Notes: a model not told the origin generated them from the letters alone. 16,109 nt of DNA from CAZAOY01 sp964486925 (GCA_964486925.1 CAZAOY010000055.1:1-16109), one strand, 5' to 3'. Shown: positions 7,741 through 14,054, numbered from the stretch's first letter. Numbers and translations are program-made.

Positions 7741-8775
7741 TCAAGTTCCTTTCGCTTGTGATTTTTTATTATCATCAGATAACATCATCGTTACAGATGA
7801 GGATATATAATCAATATACGGAATAACCTCGCTGTAATTAATCCTAAGCGGGCCTATTACCCCAAACGAACCCGCATAACGGTCGTTTATGTTATAAGGC
7901 GATACGATTAGGCTTGAATTTGAGATAACCACATCGTCGTTCTCCTGCGAGAACAAGACATTAACCCCACTAAATACCGAGGATAAAACAGCGGATAACC
8001 GATCCTTTTTTGTAATTAGATTTGCCACCTGCTCACTCTCGATATCCGACATCTTAAGCAGTCGTTGCTGTCCCGTTACCTTAACATCACTATGGGCTAG
8101 ATCGGTGGTCATCTCACATAATGCGGTTAGCAATGGGGAGAGGATCATCATATATCCGCCTAGTGAGATAAATAACTTTTGCAAAGCTTCGTCTGAAAGC
8201 TGGCTTATATTAATCCCTTGTAGGTTGTTGTTTAAGAAGGTCTGGAAAAACTCCATCTGCTCGGGGGTTATATCAAACTCCAGTCGGCATACCTTGTTTT
8301 TAACGTTACCCAGTGAGGTTACAATAAGTATCGCATAAAGCCTCGCCCCCGCCGGGATTACCTCTACCTTGGTTATAACCGATACTGTCGGCAGTGCGTT
8401 TGTGTTAATTACCGCAAGGTCGGTTATAGAGGATAGAACATCCACCGCATTCTCGACAATAAGGTCGGGGATATATCGTTCCTTATCGAGTAGCCGATCC
8501 ACATCCTTCATCTGCTCTTTAGTAAGCTTTTGCACCACCATAAGATGGTCGATATAGTACCGATACCCCAAAACCGATGGAATCCGCCCCGCCGAGGTAT
8601 GGGGCTTCTCCAAAAGCCCCATATTTTCCAGTGACATCATATCATTACGGATGGTCGCCGACGACACATTAACCCCAAGGTGCTTTATAACCTCCTTAGA
8701 GCCAATAGGCTCGCCGGTTCTTATATACCGATCAACTATTACAGATAAAACCCTCTGTTTTCTTTCATCAATCAA
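7741..8775 (-). CDS. hrcA: Heat-inducible transcription repressor HrcA
   Basis: HrcA binds CIRCE operators and is kept active by GroEL in the classical model. The frame begins IDERKQRVLSVIVDRYIRTG EPIGSKEV, the standard winged-helix N terminus, followed by SSATIRNDMMSLENMGLLEK, which is the recognition region, and SAGRIPSVLGYRYYID. The rest fits the GAF-like and dimerisation parts. I place the start at TTG 8775 (344 residues): GTGGGG lies about 7 nt upstream and the protein then starts where HrcA proteins normally start. GTG at 8781 and TTG at 8805 are in-frame alternatives. It is the first gene of hrcA-grpE-dnaK-dnaJ and is expected to repress its own operon through the CIRCE at 8970-8996. 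Confidence 0.95.
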   Translation of the reverse strand: MIDERKQRVLSVIVDRYIRTGEPIGSKEVIKHLGVNVSSATIRNDMMSLENMGLLEKPHTSAGRIPSVLGYRYYIDHLMVVQKLTKEQMKDVDRLLDKERYIPDLIVENAVDVLSSITDLAVINTNALPTVSVITKVEVIPAGARLYAILIVTSLGNVKNKVCRLEFDITPEQMEFFQTFLNNNLQGINISQLSDEALQKLFISLGGYMMILSPLLTALCEMTTDLAHSDVKVTGQQRLLKMSDIESEQVANLITKKDRLSAVLSSVFSGVNVLFSQENDDVVISNSSLIVSPYNINDRYAGSFGVIGPLRINYSEVIPYIDYISSSVTMMLSDDNKKSQAKGT

Positions 8776-8942
8776 ATACACACCCCACTTTATGCTAATC
8801 CACAACCACCATCGGTGGCTTAAGGCTTTGCCACAAACGGATCTGTTTAATCTATCCGTAATAGTTAGCCATTACGAAATAGTATTATCATTGTTGTGGT
8901 AGGGTGAATATCCCAAACCCTAGCTAAAAGATAGTTCACCCA

Positions 8943-8966
8943 AGATACTAATTTAAATTAGTATCT
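8943..8966. repeat. Perfect 24-bp palindrome next to CIRCE
   Basis: The arm AGATACTAATTT is followed directly by its exact reverse complement. It lies 3 bp downstream (in transcript sense) of the CIRCE. It could be a DNA operator for another regulator or an RNA hairpin. It has no T-run after it, so it is not a clear terminator. Confidence 0.8.
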
Positions 8967-8969
8967 ATG

Positions 8970-8996
8970 TTAGCACTCATATATGCTGAGTGCTAA
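8970..8996. promoter_or_regulatory. CIRCE operator of the hrcA operon
   Basis: TTAGCACTC-N9-GAGTGCTAA is a perfect match to the CIRCE consensus bound by HrcA. It lies about 10 bp downstream of the predicted transcription start and about 195 bp before the hrcA start codon. Confidence 0.97.
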
Positions 8997-9012
8997 TTAA
9001 CAATACAATACC

Positions 9013-9018
9013 ATTATA
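9013..9018 (-). promoter_or_regulatory. -10 box of the hrcA operon promoter
   Basis: Read on the minus strand the sequence is TATAAT, 16 bp upstream of the CIRCE. The -35 region at the right distance (9036-9041, AATTCT) is poor. TTGATT at 9028-9033 is only 9 bp away, which is too close. The position relative to CIRCE fits a vegetative promoter. Confidence 0.55.
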
Positions 9019-9129
9019 CAGCAGAAAAATCAAGTAGAATTTTTTATCGTTTTGTAAATTAAATATTAACTGCCTTACTAATTGTGCATCAAAATACTGC
9101 ACTCTATTACTTTAGCGATCCTACATATA

Positions 9130-11001
9130 TTAAGAGATAAGCATACATACGTTGTTTGCGTACTCTACTGGATCGTCGATAGGTAACCCTTCGATTAATA
9201 GTGCTTGATTTAACAGCACATTCGAGATAGCCTTTAGTTTATCCTTATCATTTGCAAAGCTATCCTTTACAATTGTGTAGACAGGATGAGAGGTGTTAAG
9301 CTCTAGCACCTTCGCCGCCTTAGGCGCACCGCCTACAGCGTTTGGCATAGCACTTAGAATCTTCTCCATCTCGATAGACACCTCGCCGCTTGCAGATAGA
9401 CATACAGGGTGGGTCTTAAGCCGTTTAGACGGGATTACATCCGCAACCTTATCCCCTAGTGTTTCCTTAATAAAGGCAAATATCTCCTTATCGGTGTCAT
9501 TCTCTTCATCTTTTTTATCGTCGTCATCAAACTTCGCGTCCGATACCGATAGGAAATCCTTCTCCTTGTAGTTTTGTAACATCTTAATAACAAATTCATC
9601 TACATCATCGGTTAGGTATAGGATCGGATAACCCTTATCGAGTAGCATTTCGGTTTGAGGAAGCTTTTTAATCTTATCCACAGAATCCCCTGTAGCGTAG
9701 TAGATACCCTTTTGATCCTCTTTCATCTGCTCTATATATTCATCAAGGGTTACAAGCTTGTCGTCATTAGAACATCTAAATAGGATAAGATCCTGTAAAA
9801 ACTCCTTGTTCATGCCATATTCGCTGTAAACACCGTACTTAATAATACGTCCAAAGGTGTCCCAAAACTTTTCGTAGCTTTCACGATCCTTAGTAAGCAT
9901 AGCCTTAAGCTCGCGCTTTATCTTTTCCTTTAGCTTTTTGGCGATAAACTTAAGCCCTACATCCTGCTGTAAAAGCTCTCTGGAGATGTTTAGCGACAGA
10001 TCCGCTGTATCCACAACCCCTTTAACAAACCCAAAGTAATCAGGTAGAAGGTCACCGCACTTTTGCATAATCATTACACCGTTTGTGTAAAGCTCAAGTC
10101 CCTTTTGGTACTCCTTAGTATAGTAGTCAAACGGTACGGTAGATGGGATGTATAGAATGCTGTTGTAGCTTATGTTCCCTTCAACGGAGGTATGGATGTA
10201 CTTTAGCGGTTCATCAAAACCGTAGTGTTTATCATGGTAGAAGTTTTTGTAGTCCTCATCGGTAAGCTCGTTTTTATTCTTCCTCCAAATCGGTACCATT
10301 GAGTTTAGAGTTTCAACCTCCTCAAACTCTTCAAACTCACCTTCTGAGCCCTCTTTTGGTTTGGATTTTTTGGTTTTCATTTTAATAGGATACTTTATAA
10401 AATCCGAGTATTTTTTAATTAATGAGGTAAGCTTGTATTCCTGTAGGTAGTCGTCATAAGATTCATCGTCGGTATTTTCTTTAAGCTTTAGGATAATCTC
10501 AGTGCCAAAGGTTTCCTTGTCACATTCGTTTAACTCGAAGGTATCCTGCCCTGTAGAGCTCCATTCATATGCCTTTTCTGCTCCATGCTTACGGCTTCTT
10601 ACAGTTACTAAGCTAGCTACCATAAATGCAGAGTAAAACCCTACCCCAAACTGCCCGATTATATCAAGGTTGTTTTTAACCTCGTTCTCCTCTTTAAAGG
10701 CTAAAGAACCGCTTTTAGCGATAGTCCCTAGATTCTCTTCAAGCTCCTCCCTACTCATACCAATCCCGGTATCTACTATAGTAAGGGTTCTTGCTTCTTT
10801 ATTCGGGATCAGCTCGATATAAAAATCCTCCTTATTAAAGGAGATGTTATCGTCCTTTAGAGATAGGAAGTAGCTTTTATCAATTGCGTCCGAGGCGTTA
10901 GAGATAAGCTCCCTTAGGAAAATCTCCTTATGTGTGTATATGGAGTTTATCATTAACTCGAGAAGTCTTTTAGATTCCGCTTTAAACTGTTGTTTTGCCA
11001 T
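9130..11001 (-). CDS. htpG: Chaperone HtpG (Hsp90)
   Basis: This 623-residue bacterial Hsp90 is a cytosolic ATP-dependent chaperone that remodels clients, often with DnaK. GHKL ATPase motifs are intact: ELISNASDA at 31-39, DTGIGM at 77-82 and GQFGVGFYSAF at 116-126. The middle domain and C-terminal dimerisation domain are present at the usual length. An acidic, Asp/Lys-rich stretch near residues 477-490 is a short local insertion. The ATG is preceded by GGAAAGGA at 11011-11018. A perfect CIRCE and a TATAAT box lie upstream, so HrcA is expected to repress it. It is upstream of hrcA on the same strand, with no obvious terminator between them. Confidence 0.97.
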   Translation of the reverse strand: MAKQQFKAESKRLLELMINSIYTHKEIFLRELISNASDAIDKSYFLSLKDDNISFNKEDFYIELIPNKEARTLTIVDTGIGMSREELEENLGTIAKSGSLAFKEENEVKNNLDIIGQFGVGFYSAFMVASLVTVRSRKHGAEKAYEWSSTGQDTFELNECDKETFGTEIILKLKENTDDESYDDYLQEYKLTSLIKKYSDFIKYPIKMKTKKSKPKEGSEGEFEEFEEVETLNSMVPIWRKNKNELTDEDYKNFYHDKHYGFDEPLKYIHTSVEGNISYNSILYIPSTVPFDYYTKEYQKGLELYTNGVMIMQKCGDLLPDYFGFVKGVVDTADLSLNISRELLQQDVGLKFIAKKLKEKIKRELKAMLTKDRESYEKFWDTFGRIIKYGVYSEYGMNKEFLQDLILFRCSNDDKLVTLDEYIEQMKEDQKGIYYATGDSVDKIKKLPQTEMLLDKGYPILYLTDDVDEFVIKMLQNYKEKDFLSVSDAKFDDDDKKDEENDTDKEIFAFIKETLGDKVADVIPSKRLKTHPVCLSASGEVSIEMEKILSAMPNAVGGAPKAAKVLELNTSHPVYTIVKDSFANDKDKLKAISNVLLNQALLIEGLPIDDPVEYANNVCMLIS

Positions 11002-11044
11002 ATCGTAAATTCCTTTCCTATATAATATACCTTTACTTTGTTGG

Positions 11045-11071
11045 TTAGCACTCTAACTACTAGAGTGCTAA
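11045..11071. promoter_or_regulatory. CIRCE operator of htpG
   Basis: TTAGCACTC-N9-GAGTGCTAA is identical in both arms to the CIRCE at 8970 and differs only in the spacer. It lies between the promoter and the htpG ribosome-binding site and probably covers the transcription start. Confidence 0.97.
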
Positions 11072-11076
11072 TACAT

Positions 11077-11104
11077 ATTATATACCTTTTTCTGAAAAAG
11101 TTAA
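11077..11104 (-). promoter_or_regulatory. Promoter of htpG
   Basis: Minus-strand TATAAT (11077-11082) and TTAACT (11099-11104, four of six matches to TTGACA) are 16 bp apart. The start site would fall at about 11070, inside the CIRCE, so bound HrcA would block initiation. Confidence 0.65.
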
Positions 11105-11166
11105 TTACATATTTTATAAAATTTTGTAAATATTCTTTGAATATGCTTTTTTATTGCAAATTCAGC

Positions 11167-11193
11167 TAAACTATTACAATACTAAACCGATAT
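11167..11193 (+). promoter_or_regulatory. Sigma-28-like flagellin promoter P1
   Basis: TAAA (11167-11170), 15 bp, ACCGATAT (11186-11193). The SigD/FliA consensus is TAAA-N15-GCCGATAA, so the -35 and spacing match exactly and six of eight -10 bases match. Confidence 0.75.
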
Positions 11194-11326
11194 GATATCT
11201 GTAACCAGTAAGATGGTTTTTGGCTATAGGGGGGTGTATTTTATTATTTAAACCGAAAGAAAATCAACCTAGCCAGTTGTTAAAATTATAGTGAAAAAAT
11301 TTTTGAAAAAAACTTTTAAGAAATGC

Positions 11327-11353
11327 TAAAGTTTTAAAACTACTAACCGATAT
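11327..11353 (+). promoter_or_regulatory. Sigma-28-like flagellin promoter P2
   Basis: TAAA (11327-11330), 15 bp, ACCGATAT (11346-11353). It has the same exact spacing and the same -10 as P1. Confidence 0.78.
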
Positions 11354-11537
11354 ATAGAATGTAAGCAGTAAAACAGAAAGTTAACACAGCCGCTCTACGG
11401 ATGCTTATCCGATAATAGACCAAACAGGCTGCTGCAAGAGGTACGAATGTTTTATACTTATTCAACCAATAGAGGTTGGTAGATCAATAACTTTAAGAAA
11501 TGTAAAATATTAGTTTAAAAAAAGTTTACAAAAAAGC

Positions 11538-11564
11538 TAAAGTTTTGAAACAACCATCCGATAT
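11538..11564 (+). promoter_or_regulatory. Sigma-28-like flagellin promoter P3
   Basis: TAAA (11538-11541), 15 bp, TCCGATAT (11557-11564). It shares the GCTAAAGTTTT context with P2 and lies closest to the gene, giving a leader of about 208 nt. Confidence 0.78.
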
Positions 11565-11653
11565 TAATAGTGTAGGGGTTAAGTAAAAGGTAGATTAAAG
11601 TTACATAAACTAGCTACTGATTATAGACCACTAGCAATAATCATGGATATTCA

Positions 11654-11686
11654 TTAAGGTCCGCTAAGACGTCAAGTGGACTTTAA
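11654..11686 (+). promoter_or_regulatory. Leader hairpin of flagellin mRNA
   Basis: TTAAGGTCCGCT (11654-11665) pairs with AGTGGACTTTAA (11675-11686): 12 pairs including two G-U pairs in the plus-strand RNA, with a 9-nt loop. The G-U pairs would be A-C mismatches in the opposite RNA, so it fits the flagellin transcript. No T-tract follows. Confidence 0.6.
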
Positions 11687-11731
11687 GGATAACATAAAAT
11701 TATTTTAAAATTATTTTAATCACAACTTAAA

Positions 11732-11770
11732 AGGCAAAAACGGATTTTTGCCTAGATGAAATCATGGAGG
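11732..11770 (+). promoter_or_regulatory. Hairpin and Shine-Dalgarno with CsrA-like ANGGA sites
   Basis: AGGCAAAAA (11732-11740) pairs with TTTTTGCCT (11745-11753), presenting CGGA in the loop so that ACGGA fits the CsrA core ANGGA. A second ANGGA, ATGGA at 11764-11768, overlaps the ribosome-binding site TGGAGG (11765-11770). This two-site layout resembles the Bacillus subtilis hag leader, where CsrA blocks translation. CsrA binding here is inferred. Confidence 0.55.
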
Positions 11771-11778
11771 ATTTTACA

Positions 11779-12990
11779 ATGCGTATTCAACATAACACAA
11801 CAGCTCTAAACGCTCATAGACAATTAGGTGGAAATAACACCGCAGTAGGCAAAAACCTAGAAAAACTATCATCAGGATTTAAGATAAACCGTGCAGGTGA
11901 CGATGCTGCTGGACTAGCTATCTCTGAAAAGATGAGATCTCAGATCCGTGGTCTTGAAACTGCTTCTAAGAATGCTAGCGATGGTATCTCTCTTGTACAA
12001 ACCGCAGAAGGTGCACTAACTGAAGTTCACTCTATGCTAAACCGTATGGTTGAGCTTTCTACACAATCTGCTAACGGAACCTACGCTCAACAAGACCGTA
12101 ACAACCTTCAAGCAGAAGTTGATGCTCTAAACGCTGAAATCGAACGTATCGCTACTTCTACTAACTTTAACGGTATCGACCTTTTAAATGGTAACATGGG
12201 TGGATATGCACTAAACACTGCTGGTTCTACAGGTGTTGCTGCTGGTTCTATCTCTGCTAAGGGTGGTAATATCCCTAACGCAGGTGCAATATCAGTAACA
12301 GTTGCTGGTGGCGATATTACTGGTGCAACAATTAACGGTCAAAACGTTGGTACAAATGCTGTTGCAGGTATCAGCTTTGAAGTTGAGATAATCGGTGCAA
12401 ATGGTAACAAGACTGTTTCTACTGTAAATCAATTAGATGCTATTACCGGTACTAACGCAAACGATAGCATTACCATTAAAGCTAAGGTAGATGATACTAC
12501 TGCTTCTAAGGCTGATGCTGATCTATTTAAAGGTTTTGAACTTAAATTCCAAGTAACCGGCGCTGCTGCTACTGTTTCTGCTAATGTTACTGGTGCAAGC
12601 GGACTAAACCTACAGATAGGTGATACTGCTTCTCAAAGCTTAAACGTTAATGTTAATAGTATGAAAACAGCTGACTTAGGTACAAGCGGTCTAAAGATAG
12701 ACTCTGAAGCTGCTGCAAAAGCTGCAATTACTACAATCAATACAGCTATTGAAAGAGTTTCTACTCAACGTGGTGCTCTTGGTGCGCTTCAAAACCGTCT
12801 AGAACATACCATTAACAACCTAGGTGTTACTACTGAAAACATGAGTGCTGCTGAATCTCGTATCCGTGACGTTGACATGGCTAAGGAAATGATGGACTTT
12901 ACTAAGAACAACATCCTTACCCAGGCTGCTCAAGCTATGCTTGCTCAAGCTAACCAACTTCCACAGGGTGTTCTACAGCTACTAAGATAG
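11779..12990 (+). CDS. fliC: Flagellin (filament subunit)
   Basis: This 403-residue flagellin starts MRIQHNTTALNAHRQL, as the family does. TGGAGG at 11765-11770 is 8 nt upstream of the ATG at 11779; the ATG at 11764 is part of this ribosome-binding site. The N-terminal D0/D1 region covers about residues 1-140, with LSSGFKINRAGDDAAGLAIS and RMVELSTQSANGT, which keep the conserved residues recognised by TLR5. Residues about 140-300 are a variable, Gly/Ala/Thr-rich surface domain. The C-terminal D1/D0 region (about 300-403) ends in QAMLAQANQLPQGVLQLLR. No cysteine is present, as usual. It is secreted through the flagellar export system. Codon use is strongly biased (Leu only CTA, CTT or TTA; many GCT/TCT), which fits very high expression. 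Confidence 0.98.
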   Translation: MRIQHNTTALNAHRQLGGNNTAVGKNLEKLSSGFKINRAGDDAAGLAISEKMRSQIRGLETASKNASDGISLVQTAEGALTEVHSMLNRMVELSTQSANGTYAQQDRNNLQAEVDALNAEIERIATSTNFNGIDLLNGNMGGYALNTAGSTGVAAGSISAKGGNIPNAGAISVTVAGGDITGATINGQNVGTNAVAGISFEVEIIGANGNKTVSTVNQLDAITGTNANDSITIKAKVDDTTASKADADLFKGFELKFQVTGAAATVSANVTGASGLNLQIGDTASQSLNVNVNSMKTADLGTSGLKIDSEAAAKAAITTINTAIERVSTQRGALGALQNRLEHTINNLGVTTENMSAAESRIRDVDMAKEMMDFTKNNILTQAAQAMLAQANQLPQGVLQLLR

Positions 12991-13049
12991 TTTATATCTG
13001 GTTACTAGCTAACTTATTTAGACTGTAAATAATGCATTTAATAGTTACT

Positions 13050-13088
13050 ACCCCATCTGCTTAAGCAGATGGGGTTTAATTATTGTTC
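13050..13088 (+). terminator. Terminator of flagellin
   Basis: A perfect 26-bp palindrome (13050-13075, arm ACCCCATCTGCTT) is followed by TTTAATTATTGTT. It lies 60 bp after the stop codon. Confidence 0.9.
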
Positions 13089-13095
13089 TTGAACT

Positions 13096-13261
13096 ATGTG
13101 GGAAAACACCATGCTCTTTATTAATGCACCATCAGATATTAAGAATGATAATTTACTATAAGAGTGGGTGATTTCCTGTAAACAACGAAGGTCAACCTCT
13201 AAAGCTTATGAAAAAACTAGATCTTGACCCAAACCTTTTAGAACAACCCTTGTATAGATAG
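13096..13261 (+). pseudogene. Possible decayed coding remnant
   Basis: Between the flagellin terminator and the next promoter there is no intact gene. One short frame runs ATG 13096 to TAA 13161 (21 codons, no good ribosome-binding site). Another stretch, 13172-13261, in a different frame reads with a protein-like composition (VNNEGQPLKLMKKLDLDPNL, then LEQPLYR and a stop) but has an in-frame stop just upstream. The change of frame and the downstream terminator suggest the tail of a lost gene. I do not recognise the family, and chance is possible. Confidence 0.25.
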
Positions 13262-13291
13262 ACTTCAATTAAATTATTTGTCTGCATATTA

Positions 13292-13323
13292 AAGAGCGCT
13301 TATAGCAAGGCGTTCTTTTTTTA
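13292..13323 (+). terminator. Rho-independent terminator
   Basis: AAGAGCGC (13292-13299) pairs with GCGTTCTT (13310-13317) with one G-U pair, followed by a run of T to 13322. It ends a transcript that must start between 13080 and 13290, although no intact gene is present there, or serves as a second stop for flagellin. Confidence 0.75.
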
Positions 13324-13342
13324 TTTCCAGATAAAATAAAGC

Positions 13343-13371
13343 TTGACAAAAGCATATCCTTATGATATAAT
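13343..13371 (+). promoter_or_regulatory. Strong sigma-A promoter of the TetR operon
   Basis: TTGACA (13343-13348), 17 bp and TATAAT (13366-13371): both boxes match the consensus fully. Such a strong promoter suggests that it is normally held off by a repressor. Confidence 0.92.
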
Positions 13372-13372
13372 A

Positions 13373-13397
13373 ACACTGTTAACTAAAATAACAGTGT
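13373..13397. promoter_or_regulatory. Inverted-repeat operator, probably for the TetR protein
   Basis: ACACTGTTA-N7-TAACAGTGT is a perfect 9-bp inverted repeat directly after the -10 box and over the start site. A TetR-family gene is the first gene downstream, so autoregulation is the simplest reading. A half-site-like copy, AACAATGTTAAC (13408-13419), differs by one base from AACACTGTTAAC (13372-13383). Confidence 0.8.
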
Positions 13398-13435
13398 AAA
13401 TTCAATTAACAATGTTAACAGGCGAGGTGGATATT

Positions 13436-14053
13436 TTGGGTTTAAGAGCACGGCGAGAGCAAGAAAAAGAATATATGAAGGATTTGATATCAGAAGCTGC
13501 TATTAAAATCATTATAACAGAGGGTTATGATAAACTATCTATACGTAAAATAGCTGATGTAATCAACTATTCCCCTACTACAATCTACATCTATTATAAA
13601 GATAAAGCTAAGATTGTTGAGGATATTTCTAAACAGCTCTATCTAAAAATTGTTGATAACGTAAAGAAAGATTTAGAGCAGAATAAGCACCTTCCGATGG
13701 ATGAGCAGATAGAATCAACATTCAAGGTATTTATTAATAGCATAACATCTAATACCGAGATGGGAAAGGCTATCATTCGCAGTGGAACTAAAGCAGTTTT
13801 TGGCCCATCAGAGCTGGAAGACAGTGACGAAAATGGTACAGTATTGTTGCAAAATCTTTTGTTAGCAGGTCAACAGCAAGCTATACTGCGAAGATTAGAT
13901 GATAACGTCGCTTGGATGATTATTACAGCACTCTTAGGTTTTTGTATGAATGCCATTGAAAACAAGCTTTATCTAAACCCTAATTGGCCTGAACTAGTCG
14001 GAGAATATACTAGGATACTGATAAACGGCTTGTTGGCAAGGGGGGATGACTAG
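13436..14053 (+). CDS. TetR-family transcriptional regulator
   Basis: This protein has 205 residues if TTG at 13436 is the start. GAGGTGG at 13424-13430 lies 5 nt before it, whereas the ATG at 13412 has no ribosome-binding site and overlaps the operator-like repeat. The N-terminal helix-turn-helix is at about residues 35-54 (LSIRKIADVINYSPTTIYIY), followed by YKDKAKIVEDI. The C-terminal all-helical part would bind an unknown ligand and form the dimer. It is the first gene of a three-gene operon with an FMN-binding protein and a flavodoxin, and probably represses this operon through the inverted repeat at 13373. The signal could be redox-related or a small toxic compound, but nothing in the sequence decides it. 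Confidence 0.93.
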   Translation: MGLRARREQEKEYMKDLISEAAIKIIITEGYDKLSIRKIADVINYSPTTIYIYYKDKAKIVEDISKQLYLKIVDNVKKDLEQNKHLPMDEQIESTFKVFINSITSNTEMGKAIIRSGTKAVFGPSELEDSDENGTVLLQNLLLAGQQQAILRRLDDNVAWMIITALLGFCMNAIENKLYLNPNWPELVGEYTRILINGLLARGDD

Positions 14054-14054
14054 C

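Larger units (their letters stand above)
8776..9005 (-). promoter_or_regulatory. Long structured 5' leader of the hrcA operon
   Basis: Between the predicted start site (about 9006) and hrcA lie about 230 nt with no convincing gene. In transcript order the leader holds the CIRCE (8970-8996), a perfect 24-bp palindrome (8943-8966), a hairpin with GGGTGAA/TTCACCC arms (8935-8941 with 8902-8908, extended by TATC/GATA across a bulge), and two alternative hairpins: CGTAAT/ATTACG (8857-8862, 8871-8876) and ACGGAT/ATCCGT (8837-8842, 8854-8859). These two share bases 8857-8859 and cannot both form. A 5-bp CCACC/GGTGG hairpin (8806-8818) follows just before the start. The repeats are read directly; any regulatory role is inferred. 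Confidence 0.55.
11105..11763. other. Long AT-rich intergenic region between htpG and flagellin
   Basis: There is no convincing gene here. The stretch holds three sigma-28-like promoters, imperfect repeats of the promoter neighbourhood, and two clear hairpins near the flagellin start. The sequence around 11313-11422 and 11491-11630 shares short runs in the same order (TTTAAGAAATG, GCTAAAGTTTT, CCGATAT, ATAGACCA), which suggests an old, diverged tandem duplication. Confidence 0.6.

Noticed and set aside
8776..8805. Upstream TTG (8805) and GTG (8781) starts for hrcA
   Set aside because: They add residues absent from the usual HrcA N terminus; the GGGG run would be within the coding part or too close to the start.
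9084..9102. GTGCA/TGCAC inverted repeat as htpG terminator
   Set aside because: The stem is only 5 bp with no T-run after it.
8105..9571. Plus-strand ORFs opposite hrcA, its leader and htpG
   Set aside because: Shadow frames; the 8651-8902 ORF extends into the hrcA leader but has no family features and no ribosome-binding site.
11408..11415. TCCGATAA as a fourth sigma-28 -10 box
   Set aside because: It fits the -10 well, but the base run 15 bp upstream is GCCG, not TAAA.
11764..11778. Upstream ATG for flagellin
   Set aside because: This ATG is part of the Shine-Dalgarno sequence, and flagellins start MRIQHN.
13412..13435. ATG 13412 as start of the TetR gene
   Set aside because: It has no ribosome-binding site and overlaps the operator-like repeat; TTG 13436 has GAGGTGG in front.
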